From: Limonium bicolor
Taxonomy: Eukaryota; Streptophyta; Magnoliopsida; Caryophyllales; Plumbaginaceae
DNA length: 64,000 bases
Assembly (NCBI GenBank): GCA_023374045.1
Contig: CM041779.1
Span: forward strand, 272,462,062 to 272,526,061
Direction of reading: 5' to 3'
Under the pieces are notes generated by a model that saw only the letters and a program-made list of their open reading frames with translations, did no database searches and was not told the DNA's origin. Position 1 is the first letter of the stretch. Every line of letters begins with the position of its first letter. Positions 32,709 to 44,313 of this stretch are shown here, one piece after another. The position numbers and the translations under genes were made by a program.

Positions 32709-32802
32709 TTCGATCCAAGATAAGATATATCTCGCTCTGGGAAACCGAAAGCCTCTAATACACCGATCCTGGTATTTACCCCTAACTAAGAAAAACATGT
32801 AG
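32709..32802 (+). pseudogene. Candidate host exon, part 2
   Basis: Continues the frame of 27953-28055 after the copia element (IQDKIYLALGNRKPLIHRSW onward) and ends at TAG, 32800-32802. T-rich sequence that could be a 3' UTR follows. Confidence 0.38.
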
Positions 32803-34060
32803 TCTTTTAAGTTTGAATGTATATTCTTATTCAGGATGTTTATACTGCATATTACTGATTTTACACTCGATTGTCCCCTTTCCCACTTTGGTTAATGTCA
32901 TTTATGGCTGGTGACTTGCATGAGCTGAATTTTGTTTATTGTATTTGAGCTGTTAATTGTCAGTTTATGGCTAGTTAAGTTTTCTGGCTAACAAGAAGAA
33001 AGGTGATTAAGAATAACTCATGAATAACGGGGAGTTAAAAAAATTGATTGATTAGAAACGTTGGATTTAGTTATTGATATTTGTTCAACCGCGGCTTTGA
33101 AAGATTGACAACTTGGGTTCAGTCCTTTGTTCGTTTAGTTCATATGATAGAAACTTGTTACCACCTGCTGGAATAATTAACATTAGTTCATCCCCTTTAG
33201 ACTAATGATTTGACCTCATTGATCATTTACGACATTTGATTCCTGATCGTCCCAATTGACTTTAACCAATTCGGTTTCACAATACATTTTTGGCATGATT
33301 TATTTAACTTCAACTTTGTACAGTTTAATTAATTTGGTATTTTATAGCATTTAATAGCAGGGGAAATTGATCAAGGGCCACTCCAAACAATTGAATTTCA
33401 TACTCCTTTGATGTTGTGCTTGTCATCGTATGACACCGTTTACTTTATTCCCGTTATGTTGTTTTCACTACTTCATTTGATTCATACTCTAACCGAGGTA
33501 CATTTACTTTGAGCTTTGGGCTTGGAATGACAAACTTGACAAAAGCAGTAAATCTTGGGCTCAACATGTTCAGGATTATGAGTTGATTCGAGTGGGACTT
33601 CTTTTTCAAATATTTGATTGAGTGATAAATGGGAGAGGCCACCCTATAGGTTGGTTTCCCATCACCTACATCTCCCTTGATCATGATCAACAATTCATTT
33701 TCACTTCTAACACTACTGTTTGTGTCTTGCGCTTAAATTTGGTCAAGAAATTAATGTTAGCATGATTTTAGTTCTATCTTCACTTGAGACTAACTCATTT
33801 ATTTGCTAAGTCTTGTTTCATCATGCTATTCTCGTTGTCTTGACTTGTATGTCTTCAATTTTTATGGCGGTTCCGTTTTGCCTCTGTTATGCTTTTGGCA
33901 TTTTTACTTCAATTGTAAATCGACATTACAGGTAGCCCAAGATAGCCTTTTAGGTTATCCTGATTATTTATTGATTCTCAAGTCCGGTGCAGAGAAGCCT
34001 TAGACGGTACTCCCCACAGCTAGCATCTTTCTGATTTGCTTTGTGAGGGAGAATAACTTT
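32803..34060. other. No secure gene
   Basis: AT-rich sequence. A short stretch at 33932-34003 follows an acceptor-like ttacag and is open to a TAG (VAQDSLLGYPDYLLILKSGA), but at about 23 codons it may be chance. Confidence 0.4.
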
Positions 34061-34069
34061 CTAAACCTA

Positions 34070-34580
34070 AAAAACATTCCAAATCATCCTTTAATTCTAA
34101 GATTTAAAACTTAATTCAGTCCAAAATTCATTTAGTTTCAATTTAATAATTCATTCAATTCCAAATACAATTAAAAAATTCATTTAATTTCAATCCAAAA
34201 ATTCATTTCAAATTCCAATTCAGTTTCATTCAATTTCAATCTAAAATCAATTACAATTCCAAATCAAATAAATTTCAATTCCAAATCATTCCAATTCCAA
34301 ATCAAATTCAGTTTCAATCCCAAATCAATTCAATCCTAATTCAATTTCAATCCAATTTTAATTCCAATTCAATTTCAATCTAAAATCAATTACAATTCCA
34401 ATTCCAAATCAACTTCAGTTTCAATTTTGATTCAATTTCAATTTCAACTCCAAATCAATTCAATTTCAATTCAATTTGAATCCCAAATCAATTCAATCCC
34501 AGCTCAATTTCAATCCAATTCCAATTCAATTTTAATTCATTTCCTATTCAATTCCAATCCAGAATCAATCAAATTCCTCT
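34070..34580. repeat. Degenerate TTCAAT/TTCCAA simple-sequence tract
   Basis: About 500 bp built from variants of aattcaatttcaattccaaatc. The period drifts around 6 and 12 bases. No coding frame. Confidence 0.85.
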
Positions 34581-34756
34581 AAAACTTAAATGTCCCTACA
34601 CACTTCCAATTTATGTGCCCCAACTCGACACATCAAACTCATACAAAATCTCAAACCTTCACAACTTTCAAAACACTTAATGTTCATAAAGTTGTGGTCA
34701 TCCTCAACTGCTCCTAACACCCTAAAATCCCATAAGTTTCTAATTCTTAATTGTCT

Positions 34757-35190
34757 CACAGAACCGTATCCTTAGAGAATGTCTCAGTAGCTCTACAGAC
34801 TCGATTGTCTCAGGAGCTCAACAGACTCGAACGTCAGCATATCAATGGACTCAAATGTCTAAGCAGCTCAATAGACTTGAACATCTCAAAAGCTCAACGA
34901 ACTCAAATGTCTCAGCAGCTTAACAGACTCGAATGTCTCAGCAGTTCAACATACTCAAAATTCAATAACCCTTTAAGCCTCAAACGTCTCACAGACCCGA
35001 GCGCCTCACAGACTCTGTCATTTTTAGATTTTAATATCTCACAGACCCGAGAGTTTCATAGACTCTGTCATTCCGAGATGTCAATGTCTCATAGACCCAA
35101 GCGTCTCATATACTCTATCATCCCGAGATTGCAAACGCCTCATAGACCCGAGCATTTCACAGACTACAACATCTCACACATGACGATTCA
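34757..35190. repeat. Two degenerate minisatellite blocks
   Basis: From 34775 to 34970 a unit of about 30 bp like acagactcgaatgtctcagc recurs six or seven times. From 34980 to 35180 a longer unit of about 57 bp with cagacccgag and gactctgtcat takes over. The open frame through it (34751-35212) is a by-product. Confidence 0.75.
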
Positions 35191-36170
35191 AGCATCCCCT
35201 AAAATCTCTTAAATCTTGGACAACATTCAAATACCTTTAAACTCTACAACCATCCACATTTCATAAACTTGGAGTTTTCCAAATCATGAATTCTCTTAAA
35301 CCTTTCAAGCTCCACAAATCTCAAATTCCCCAAAACCCCAAACGCCGTGAATTACGTAAGGTTTGATCTCAACTGGGAGTTGAGTACATAGGTGACGCTC
35401 TCAGGTTGCGATCCCATTCCAATAAAAAAACCTTTCCCATATTGCATGATGGTACCTATACCTCTTAAAGCATTCAAATATCTTTCGACTCACATCAAAC
35501 CCTAAAACCTGTAGAATTCAGGTCTTCTTCATCCGCTTAATCCTTATACATTTCCCTGATTTTCCACTCTGTATTCAATTAACTCATAACTCATTTTCTT
35601 AGGCGCCAGCTTACCGAAAAGCTCGCCTCACCTGAACACTCTTTATTTTTCCTATTATATCCTACCCTATCCTTGTGGCTTATCAAAATGAATCTCTCTA
35701 AACAGATTTTGAAATAAGGAAATCCTGACAATTGGAGATCGAGGCTTCCTCGGGCACCATCCGAAGTCGTGATAGCTGCCACTTCCAAGGGTGTAACCCA
35801 GTACGAACGCACACAGAATCTCTTGTTTGATCATATAAGTCCTTTCCATAGGTAGCAATTTCAGAGTCAACCAATGGTCCTTAGAACCCCCTCTCCCTTT
35901 TCTTTCTAGTATCCTTAGGTCAACTAGGTGACGACTGTAGTTAATTCCTCCCTTAGGGCATAAGTTCGTGTGGAGCCCATTGAGAGCGGGGTAGTGCTCA
36001 CTAGCATTACCCATAAGCTTTATGATAAAGATAGACGATGAAGTAGGTATTGAGGGATGGTAGGATAACGGGTTTCACCCTCCATAGAATGACATCTTTA
36101 GGATCTTGGCTTTTTAGTCATACCATATAGTTAGACCCCCCTCAATACTGACAAATTACCCTCCACAGAA
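35191..36170. other. Possible LTR tail of a Tat/Ogre-like gypsy element
   Basis: No gene. It is followed by a primer-site-like sequence, so part of this may be the 5' LTR of an older gypsy element whose left end I cannot find. The sequence ends ccctccacagaa before the site, as the related LTR at 52839 ends in cacaca followed by gaa. Confidence 0.4.
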
Positions 36171-36188
36171 TGGCGACTCTACAAGGGA
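36171..36188 (+). other. Primer-binding-site-like sequence, Tat/Ogre type
   Basis: tggcgactctacaaggga resembles the TGGCGACTC(C/T)ACTGGGGA site used by Tat/Ogre elements; it differs in the second half. Confidence 0.55.
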
Positions 36189-36708
36189 AAACATGAGTAA
36201 GTTTTTTCCCCATAAAACTTGTTAAGGAGGGCTGAACTCCATTCAAGATTGTCAGGATTCCCAAACATCTTTCAAATCCTTCAAGAGATTTATTTCAAAA
36301 GCCATTAGGACTACTCTACTCCACACTTAGAGTGTGTTTGGTGAGGATAGCTAGGATGAGGGCTTAAAGTATATGTTTTTGCTTGTCATTGGTGTTTTGT
36401 TTGCTCTACATAATTGTGTGATTATACTAGACTAACCTGCATGAACTCCAGGTAGGTAGGCCTATTAGTGGTTCAACCTCTTCTCTCTCTTTTCTTGCGC
36501 ATTTATCAGCACTATATCTCTTTGCTATTGAACTGTTAGGAACAGTCCTGATGGGGGGGGGGGGTGCATTGGGTAGCTTAGGACATGCATTCCTTTCTGT
36601 CACCCGCTGTATCCACATGTCACGGGATCCCAACCGGTCCACGCTCAATTCCCCATGAGCTGGGTCACTTTCTGAGTGAACCAACCCATGAGGCGGTAAG
36701 GTCTCCGA
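36189..36708 (+). other. Leader of the older gypsy element, left of the nested Athila
   Basis: Non-coding leader-like sequence with a 12-G run at 36553-36564. It is cut by the Athila insertion at 36709-36713 and resumes at 46882. Confidence 0.45.
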
Positions 36709-36960
36709 CTAACTGATAAGTGTCCAAATGAGCATGTTTTATAGGTGTATTTCATATATTATATTAGCACTTTTTCTTGCTCATTTCTCCACTTTGGTTA
36801 GTTTTTCCTCTAGTTATGTTTTATTGATTATCTCACAAATTTATTGGTTAAACATGAGGAAAACCAAGCTAGGAGCAAAGTACACGAAGAGACGAACGCG
36901 TAGGCGAAAGCGGGGATCAAATCGGAGCTAAAACGAACATTTTAGAGGCAAAAGACCTTT

Positions 36961-37070
36961 GGTCCGGACCAGTGTCCGGATCACCTGGTCCGGACCAATA
37001 CATGCTAGCGCGCGCCCGAGAAAGAAATCGACATGTCCGGACCTGTGTGGTCCGGACAGTGGTCCGGACA
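36961..37070 (+). promoter_or_regulatory. Cluster of GGTCCGGACC palindromes in U3
   Basis: Perfect ggtccggacc at 36961-36970 and 36987-36996, and partial copies gtccgga(c) at 36974, 37035, 37049 and 37061. The same cluster is at 45682-45790 in the 3' LTR. Its position upstream of the TATA box suggests a transcription-factor or methylation-sensitive control region; that is inference. Confidence 0.6.
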
Positions 37071-37182
37071 CACCTGTCTTGCCAGCGAACAGAGCACAAC
37101 AACAGTGTGTGAAGAGATAAAATCATTATCTCTTCACACGTTAACACCACCGCCTTACCACCCCCATTACCCTATATTTCTC

Positions 37183-37190
37183 TATAAATA
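37183..37190 (+). promoter_or_regulatory. TATA box of the 5' LTR
   Basis: tataaata within tctctataaatacacc. The equivalent place in the 3' LTR (about 45898) reads tctctaaatacacc, having lost two bases. Confidence 0.7.
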
Positions 37191-38179
37191 CACCTACAAC
37201 CCTCCATTAATCCATATCTCATTCCACCCCAAACTTATGCCATTTTCCTTCCATAAAAATACCATAAAACTCTCCAAAAATCATACATCTCATCCACATA
37301 TTATCCACATAAATTCCATACAACACCTCATTCCATAAAAACATTCCATTTCCATACCGTTGTTCTGTCCAACCTCTGCCCAAATATTAGCAGTCAAGAT
37401 CGTGGAGCTGAATTAATTATCTTTCCCAGATGATTTCTTTTACTTCTTATCTGTCTTTTTAATGATGTTGGGCTAAGAGGATTTACTCCGGGCGAAGGTT
37501 AATTTATAGTCTGTTTAATTATGTAATCTATATTTCTACCGGTTAAAATAAATTCAGTTTGTTACGATTAAAGTTTATCTCTCTCCCTTTTAATAAATTT
37601 CATCGATTTATTAAAAAGCTTTACTAAATCTGTTTCTAATCTGATCGGTGACAAACAGATAGGTTAATTAAGCCGTAAAACTGTAGGAAACTTATTTCAT
37701 CGGATAAGTTAGTACTCAGTTACAAGAATAAAATTCCTCACACTCCTCTGCCGTTCACTAGTGCTTGCTTGAGTTTTCATCGGACCTTGCATTTTCTGGT
37801 AACGAGTTCTTATGAGTTTTCATCGGACCTTAAGATAATAACAGGAATCTTGCCAAACTATTTTATTAAACCGGTAGAGATAGCATAATTAATCAGATCA
37901 TATTAACCTGAACCCGGAGTTCTGTTTAATTTATCTCAATTCACTGAATTAATCTGTTATTTACTTTTCAAAAACAAGTCAATTAATCCCCCCTTTTGTG
38001 ACACGCTTAGGTACTATATAATTCACCTTAGTCCCACGGTTCGATATCCGGTCGCTTACACTTTACTATACTACCACGACCGGGATTGTTTGCAGCCCGA
38101 CGTTTATTTTGAGTTTTAATTTCTTTTCTTTTATTTTAATTTCACCAGTTTAACCACTCACGATTACACGTCTGCAAAA

Positions 38180-38197
38180 TGGCGCCGTTGCCGGGGA
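38180..38197 (+). other. Primer binding site, Athila type
   Basis: tggcgccgttgccgggga, three bases after the LTR. This is the well-known Athila primer site, and the same 18 bases occur in the minus-strand element at 59985-60002. Confidence 0.92.
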
Positions 38198-38589
38198 CTT
38201 GATTTATTCTAGTCCCTAAGCCCCGGTTAATTCACCTGTTATATTATAATAATCTGTTAATATTATTTTGTTGATAATCTAATTTCGGACATCTGACTTG
38301 GACATCTGACTTCTGATCTGACTTGGACATCTGACTTTGGACATCTAACTTCTGACTTCTTAATATTATTGTCATTTAATTCCATTGTCCTTTAAATTTC
38401 TGTATACTAACTACTAACTTATAATTTCCAGTATACTAACTACTAACTTATAATTTCTGTCATTTAAATTTCTGTCATTTTAATTTCCATTGTCTCTAAC
38501 TACTAACTTATAATTTCTGTCAACTAATTCCTAACATTTTATTTATTTTCTAACACATAACAAGTTTCTTTTTCTGTTTTGAGTGGTGA
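38198..38589 (+). other. Athila leader with short direct repeats
   Basis: Non-coding leader between primer site and gag. It contains repeats of gacatctgactt (about 38287-38360) and of actaactactaacttataa (about 38408-38520). Confidence 0.7.
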
Positions 38590-39962
38590 ATGCCTTTTAC
38601 CAGGTCAAACAGCCTTCCAGAAAATATTAATAATCACACGGTTGGTTACAATCCAGAGATCGAGAGAACCTTTCTGCGCACCCTAAGGCAGAGAACCGAA
38701 CTCAACAAAACATTACCACCACAGTGATAGAATCTGACCCGGAAGCTGACATGACATCTACACCAGCGACAGTTCGAAACATTAACAGGCCGTCTAATCA
38801 AGGACAACAGCCTGCCATCATCCTTCCTCACCTTAGCCCATCCGAATACGATGAATGGCAGAAGCTGAAGCCATATCATCAAATCAGATGTGTAAAGGAG
38901 TTGGGCATGTTTGATGGTTCCAGTCCAGACGAAGCCCTGTTACATGTTACAAAGTTCTTGCAACATGCCAACAGTCTTACTGCAACCGACGCAGTACTCC
39001 AGTACGCAAGACTGTCATTATTCCCTCACAGCCTGACGGGAAGTGCGAGCAAGTGGTATCATAGCCTGACACCAAGTACCATTGGTACTTGGGATGACAT
39101 GGCCACCAAGTTCTACGACAAATTCCTACCCCCGAGCCGAACATTGGAGATGATTGCTGAAATCTATAATTTCAAGCAACCAGGGTGGGAGAATATTTGT
39201 GAAACTTGGGACCGTTTCAAAGGACTACTACTTACTTGTCCTCACCATGGTCTGACGAAAGAGCAAGTATCATAATTGTTCTACAAAGGCTTGATCGGTC
39301 CATGCAGAACAATGGTATTATCCTCCTTAGGGGCCGATATTCTGAAAAAGCCAGGAGCACAATTTCTGAACAGCATGGAGTCTCTCTGTGAAGAAATCAG
39401 AGACTGGGCCTCCGGTGGATCAAGGAGCGGTACTCCAGGTTTATATCATGTTGGGGAAAGTGATAACAAGTTTGACCAGCTGATGAAAAGCCATGAACAA
39501 CTCATGGAAAGCAATGCTCAGCAGGCAACAAAAGTCAGTACTCTGCAGAAAGTGGTTGAGCAGATGGCTATGAATTCCTACCCCCAGCAAGCTAAGTTGA
39601 TGATTTCCCGATCATCTACTACCCCTCCAGGCTATGCTCCTCTATCCCAATCATCTCCAACTATTTCTTGTACGCAATGTTGTGGGCCTCATGACTACGA
39701 ACAATGCCCCCAACTACAAGAATTAAAAGCAGCAGAGGAGGCAAATTATCTCACCAACAATTCAAGATACAGACAACCTTGGCAACGTAACATGCAATCC
39801 AACCTTCGCTACTCGAACACCGACAATATTCAAAACCCACATACACTTCAACCATCTCAAAATTACAGACCTCAGTCCAATTTCCAAGGAGGCCAAAGGC
39901 AATATCAACAACAGCCTTATGGCAATGAAGCTTCTTCGAGTCGACCAACTCAGCCTCCTTGA
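38590..39962 (+). pseudogene. Athila-type gag (capsid/nucleocapsid)
   Basis: A likely start at 38590 (MPFTRSNSLPENINNHTVGY) runs to a stop at about 38725, where the frame changes. The frame 38724-39962 carries the retrotransposon gag domain (ARLSLFPHSLTGSASKWYHS, TWDDMATKFYDKFLPPSRT, ICETWDRFKGLLLTCPHHGL). A TAA at 39273-39275 interrupts it where relatives keep an open frame, consistent with a CAA-to-TAA change. A zinc knuckle CTQCCGPHDYEQC is encoded near 39670. A shift near 39960 leads to the next frame. Confidence 0.92.
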
Positions 39963-41132
39963 ATCCTGAGTCTGAAATGTCTCAAATGCAAGAGATGTTT
40001 AAAGCGATGATGGGGAAGTCCCGAGACACGCAAGAAGAGGTCGCAGCTCTGCGCAAAGACCAAAAAGCCTTGCAATCTCAGATTCAACAGTTACTCACCC
40101 AACAAAGACCACCTGGTCAATTCCCTTCACAGACTAACCCTAATCCAAGAGAACAAGCAAATTCAATCCTTATAGACGATGGCACATTCCAGTCAACAAA
40201 CTTGAGTGCAGTCTCCTTAAGGAGTGGAAGGGAACTTGCCACCAGAAAAGGAAAAGAAAAAGAAAATCATGAAGAGGCCTACATCAATGATGAAGACACA
40301 ACTAATCCAGCCTCACCTCCCTCAGAAATCCAAGTTCCTACTCCTGCTACTCCACCTCCATCTCGAGTTACAATCGACATTCCATCTTCCACTCCTAAAA
40401 ACAGTGAACTCCCATTTCCCAACAGAATGAAAAAGAAACACCTAGATGAGCAGTTCTCCAAATTCTTGAGCATTTTCAAGAAACTGACCCTCGACATACC
40501 TCTAATTGATGCTTTGCAAGAGATGCCTAACTATGCCAAATTTCTAAAGGATCTCTTAACAAAGAAGAAGAAGAAACCTGGAAAAGAAACAGTGCACCTC
40601 ACGGAGGAATGCTCTGCTGCCCTTCTTCGAGCACTCCCTCCCAAACAAACAGATCCGGGAAATCCCGTGATCCCGTGTTTTATAGGAGGAGTGGACTGTG
40701 GAAGCGGTTTATGCGACCTGGGAGCCAGCATTAATATCATGCCCTACGCCACCTTCTTGAAAGTAAAAGGAGGAGAAATGCAACCGGTTCCTTTCAAACT
40801 CCAACTAGCAGACAGATCAGAGATCAAGCCCATGGGCATAGTCCGAGATCTGGTAGTTGGAGTCTCTCGCTTTATCTTTCCAGCTGACTTCGTCATTCTA
40901 GAAATGGATGACGATGTTGAGGTTCCCCTGATCTAGGTCGACCATTTCTGAGTACTGCCAAAGCCATCATTGACGTCCACGATGGGAAAATCACTCTGCG
41001 GTACGAGGACGAAACGATCGAATTCGATATACAGAAAATGATGAAGAAAAGCTCTAACTTTTCTCCTCATGCTAAGACAGTGGGATTAACAGATGATGAG
41101 GAGGAAGAAGGCGATTTTCTACAGATGAGGAC
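39959..41132 (+). pseudogene. Gag C-terminus and aspartic protease
   Basis: The frame 39959-40936 has a Gln/Pro-rich start, then the conserved pre-protease region (FSKFLSIFKKLTLDIPLIDA, MPNYAKFLKDLLTKKKK). The protease follows: LCDLGASINIMPYATFLKV with the catalytic DLGAS at about 40716-40730, and PADFVILEMDDD. A shift at about 40936 moves the end of the protease (DLGRPFLSTAKAIIDVHDGK) into another frame up to about 41130. Confidence 0.9.
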
Positions 41133-42398
41133 ATGTATTCCCTATCTTCCATCCCGAAAGCTGAAGCTGAACCACTAGAGCAAGTATTATTTACTTCTCT
41201 AGAAGAAAAGGTAGAGGATCCAGAAGTTAACGCCATGCTGGCACATGTGGAGAAAGGGAGGGCTGGTTATCAAGCCTACCGGCCACCAATCGAAGAACTC
41301 GACAGAAAACCTCAAAAATCAATTCCATCAATAGAACAACCACTAGAGCTCGAGCTTAAAGAGCTACCTTCTAAACTCAAGTATTCCTTTTTAGCTAAAG
41401 ATGACCATTTGCCTGTCATTATTTCCTCTTCTCTGAATTCCGGGGAGGAAACAAGGCTACTCGAGGTATTGAAGAAGAAACACAGAACAGCGATCGGGTG
41501 GACTATTGCTGATATCAAAGGAATTGATCCCTCCTATTGCACGCACCACATCTATATGGAGGAAAACTACAAGTCTATCAGGCAACCCCAACGTCGGCTA
41601 AACCCTAACCTCAAGGAGGTAGTTAAGAAGGAGGTTCTGAAACTCCTTGACGCAAACATCATTTATCCGATTTCTGACAGTCCATGGGTCAGTCCTGTTC
41701 AAGTTGTCCCGAAGAAGGGGGGCATCGAGGCTGTTGTGAATGATAAGGGAGAGACTATCCCTCAAAGAAAAATCACTGGTTGGCGCATGTGTATCGACTA
41801 TAGGCGCTTAAACTTGGCAACCAGGAAAGATCACTTCCCTCTCCTCTTATTGATCAGATGTTAGAGCGAATAGCAGGGCAAGAGTACTACTGCTTTTTAG
41901 ATGGGTTCTCAGGGTACTTCCAAATACCAATCGCACCAGAGGACCAGGACAAGACCACTTTCACTTGTCCATACGGTACCTTTGCATACAGACGAATGCC
42001 CTTCGGTCTATGTAATGCTCCTGCTACATTCCAGAGATGCATGCATGCAAGCAATATTCGCTGATTTCATCGAACAGAGCATAGAGGTCTTTATGGATGA
42101 CTTCTCGGTCTATGGCTCTAGTTTTGATAAATGCTTGGCACAACTTGATTTGATCCTAGGACGGTGTGAGGATACAAATCTCGTTTTGAACTGGGAAAAA
42201 TGTCATTTTATGGTCAAGGACGGGATTGTCCTTGGACATAAAATATCGGCAGAAGGAATAGAGGTGGATAAGGCCAAGGTGGAAGTTATAGAGAATTACC
42301 GGCACCCACCTCTGTTAAAGATATTCGAGCGTTTCTCGGGCATGCAGGATTCTATCGGCGGTTTATACAAGACTTCTCAAAAATCACTAAACCATTGA
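41133..42398 (+). pseudogene. Reverse transcriptase of Athila-type element
   Basis: Frame 41133-41864 leads in with YCTHHIYMEENYKSIRQPQR, SDSPWVSPVQVVPKKGG and MCIDYRRLNLATRKDHFPL. A shift follows at about 41855; then FLDGFSGYFQIPIAPEDQDK and MPFGLCNAPATFQRCM (41858-42064). A small duplication-like atgcatgcaag precedes another shift, and VFMDDFSVYG supplies the YxDD-class active site as FMDD near 42091-42102. Three frames are needed to read it. Confidence 0.92.
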
Positions 42399-42441
42399 CC
42401 GACCTGCTACAGAAGGATGCCCCGTTTCATTTTGATGAAAG

Positions 42442-42891
42442 GTGTTCAGCTGCTTTCAAAACTATAACATAGAAATTGGTATCAGCACCTGTTGTCATAC
42501 ACCCGACTGGTCTCTTCCGTTTGAGATCATGTGTGATGCAAGTGACTACGCAGTGGGGGCAGCTCTATGCCAGAAAAAAGAGAAAATTTTAAGAGTGATT
42601 GCCTATGCCAGTAGGACACTAAACGACGCCCAGAAGAACTATACGACCACTGAAAAAGAGCTTCTGGCTATAGTATTCTCCCTTGATAAGTTCAGGTCGT
42701 ACTTATGGAGAAGCAAAGTCATAGTACACACAGACCACTCTGCTCTCAAATACCTATTTGCAAAACAAGAAGCCAAGCCTCGCTTGTTGCGCTGGGTTCT
42801 TCTACTACAGGAGTTTGACATAGAAGTCAAAGACAAGAGCGGAAAATTAAATGTTGTCACTGACCATCTCCCGGTTAGTCACTCCTACTGA
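42442..42891 (+). pseudogene. RNase H of Athila-type element
   Basis: Open frame of 149 residues: [18 protein letters not shown] (first Asp), [20 protein letters not shown] (Glu), and [13 protein letters not shown] (Asp). Typical Ty3 RNase H order and spacing. It ends in the connection to integrase. Confidence 0.92.
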
Positions 42892-43862
42892 TAGTGTGCC
42901 TATCAACGAATTCTTCCCCGATGAGACTGCTTTTCTATCACCAAGGTACAAGAGCCATGGTATGCGGACCTGGCCAATTATCTAGTCTCTGGAACAATAC
43001 CATATGATCTATCTTACTCCCAGAAGAAGAAATTTCTTTCTGATTCAAAGCATTATTTCTGGGAAGATCCATATTTGTTCCGAGTCTGTGCTGATGGGTT
43101 GATTCGTCGGTGTCTCCCTGAAGATGAGGTTCACAGTGTCATACATTTTTGTCACTCACGGGAAGCCGGAGGTCACCATGGACCCACAAGGACCGCTGCT
43201 AAGATCCTGGCCTCAGGATTTTATTGGCCGACTCTTCACAAGGATGTTTACCAAATCTGCAAACAATGTGATAATTGTCAGAGAATGGGTAACACATCTA
43301 GGAGACATGAAATGCCACAACAGGGAATACTAGAAGTGGAACTCTTTGATTGTTGGGGCATTGATTTTATGGGACTGTTCCCTTCCTCACAGGGCCACCA
43401 ATATGTTTTAGTGGCAGTGGATTACGTGTCGAAATGGGTAGAAGCCATACCCTGTCATCATGCTGATGCAAAGACAGTAACCAGGTTCCTTAAGAAGCAC
43501 ATCTTTACCCGTTTGGCGTGCCTAGAATTATTATCAGTGACGGAGGATCCCACTTCTGCAACCGTTCATTTGAAGCGCTTATGGGTAAGTACGGGGTACG
43601 TCACAAGGTAGCTCTACCTTATCACCCCCAGACAAACGGCCAAGCAGAAGTTTTGAACCGTGAGTTAAAATGGATTCTCCAGAAAACGGTTAACTCATCA
43701 CGAAAGGATTGGGCACTTAAGTTAGATGATGCGCTTTGGGCTTACCGCCCCCGCATTCAAGACTCCCATCGGGATGTCTCTCCTTTTAAGCTTGTTTATG
43801 GGAAATCATGTCACCTGTCTGTAGAGCTGGAACATAAGGCATATTGGGCATTCAAGCCCTAA
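42892..43862 (+). pseudogene. Integrase of Athila-type element
   Basis: The zinc domain (HFCHSREAGGHHGPTRTAAK ... CKQCDNCQRMG) lies in frame 43075-43611. WGIDFMGLFPSS has the first Asp and YVSKWVEAIPCHHADAKT follows. A shift at about 43515 moves to [20 protein letters not shown] (second Asp) and [20 protein letters not shown] (Glu). [10 protein letters not shown] replaces the usual RTAYKTP-like text. Two frames in total. Confidence 0.92.
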
Positions 43863-44313
43863 ACTTCGATTTAGAAGCCGCAGGAGAAAAGAAAAGCGAA
43901 AGTTTCAGCTCTCTGAACTCGAGGAGTTAAGAGATCAGGCATACCGTAGTGCGACCATATACAAGGAGCGCACCAAGAAACATCATGACCAAATGATCCA
44001 TAAACGCGACTTTAAGGTTGGCGACGGGGTGCTGCTTTATAATTCCAGATTGAGAATATTTCCTGGAAAACTCAAATCTCACTGGACTGGCCCATTCCAA
44101 GTTGTTGGAACCACTCCTTTTGGTGTTTACGAACTCCAGAATCAAAAAGGAGAATGCTTCAAAGTCAATGAATCCCGTCTAAAAAGGTATGCCGGAATTC
44201 TTGAAAATAATAATGCTCTGTTCGCAATTTCTTTCTTACAGGAATACGAGGAAGCCTCCAGCCCAAAGAAACAGCAGACAACACCTCTACATCATAAGTT
44301 TACAAAAGTGTAA
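43863..44313 (+). pseudogene. Integrase C-terminal region
   Basis: ELEELRDQAYRSATIYKERT and, in frame 43993-44313, HKRDFKVGDGVLLYNSRLRI with FPGKLKSHWTGPFQVVGTTP form the small C-terminal domain (GPY/F-like) of Ty3 integrases. After VNESRLKRYAG the frame continues as a short tail without a domain. Confidence 0.88.

Larger units (their letters stand above)
36714..38176 (+). repeat. 5' LTR of Athila-type element
   Basis: 1463 bp. U3 holds six TCCGGA-centred palindromes at 36961-37070, 110-220 bp before a TATA box. The short frame at 36728-36931 is repeated in the other LTR and is not a gene. Confidence 0.95.

Noticed and set aside
34751..35212. 153-residue plus frame
   Set aside because: Runs through the degenerate minisatellite; Ser/Gln/Leu-rich repeat composition.
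36728..36931. 67-residue frame with a hydrophobic start and Arg/Lys-rich end, repeated at 45434-45652
   Set aside because: It lies in the U3 of both LTRs and is duplicated only because the LTR is; no start context or homology supports a gene.
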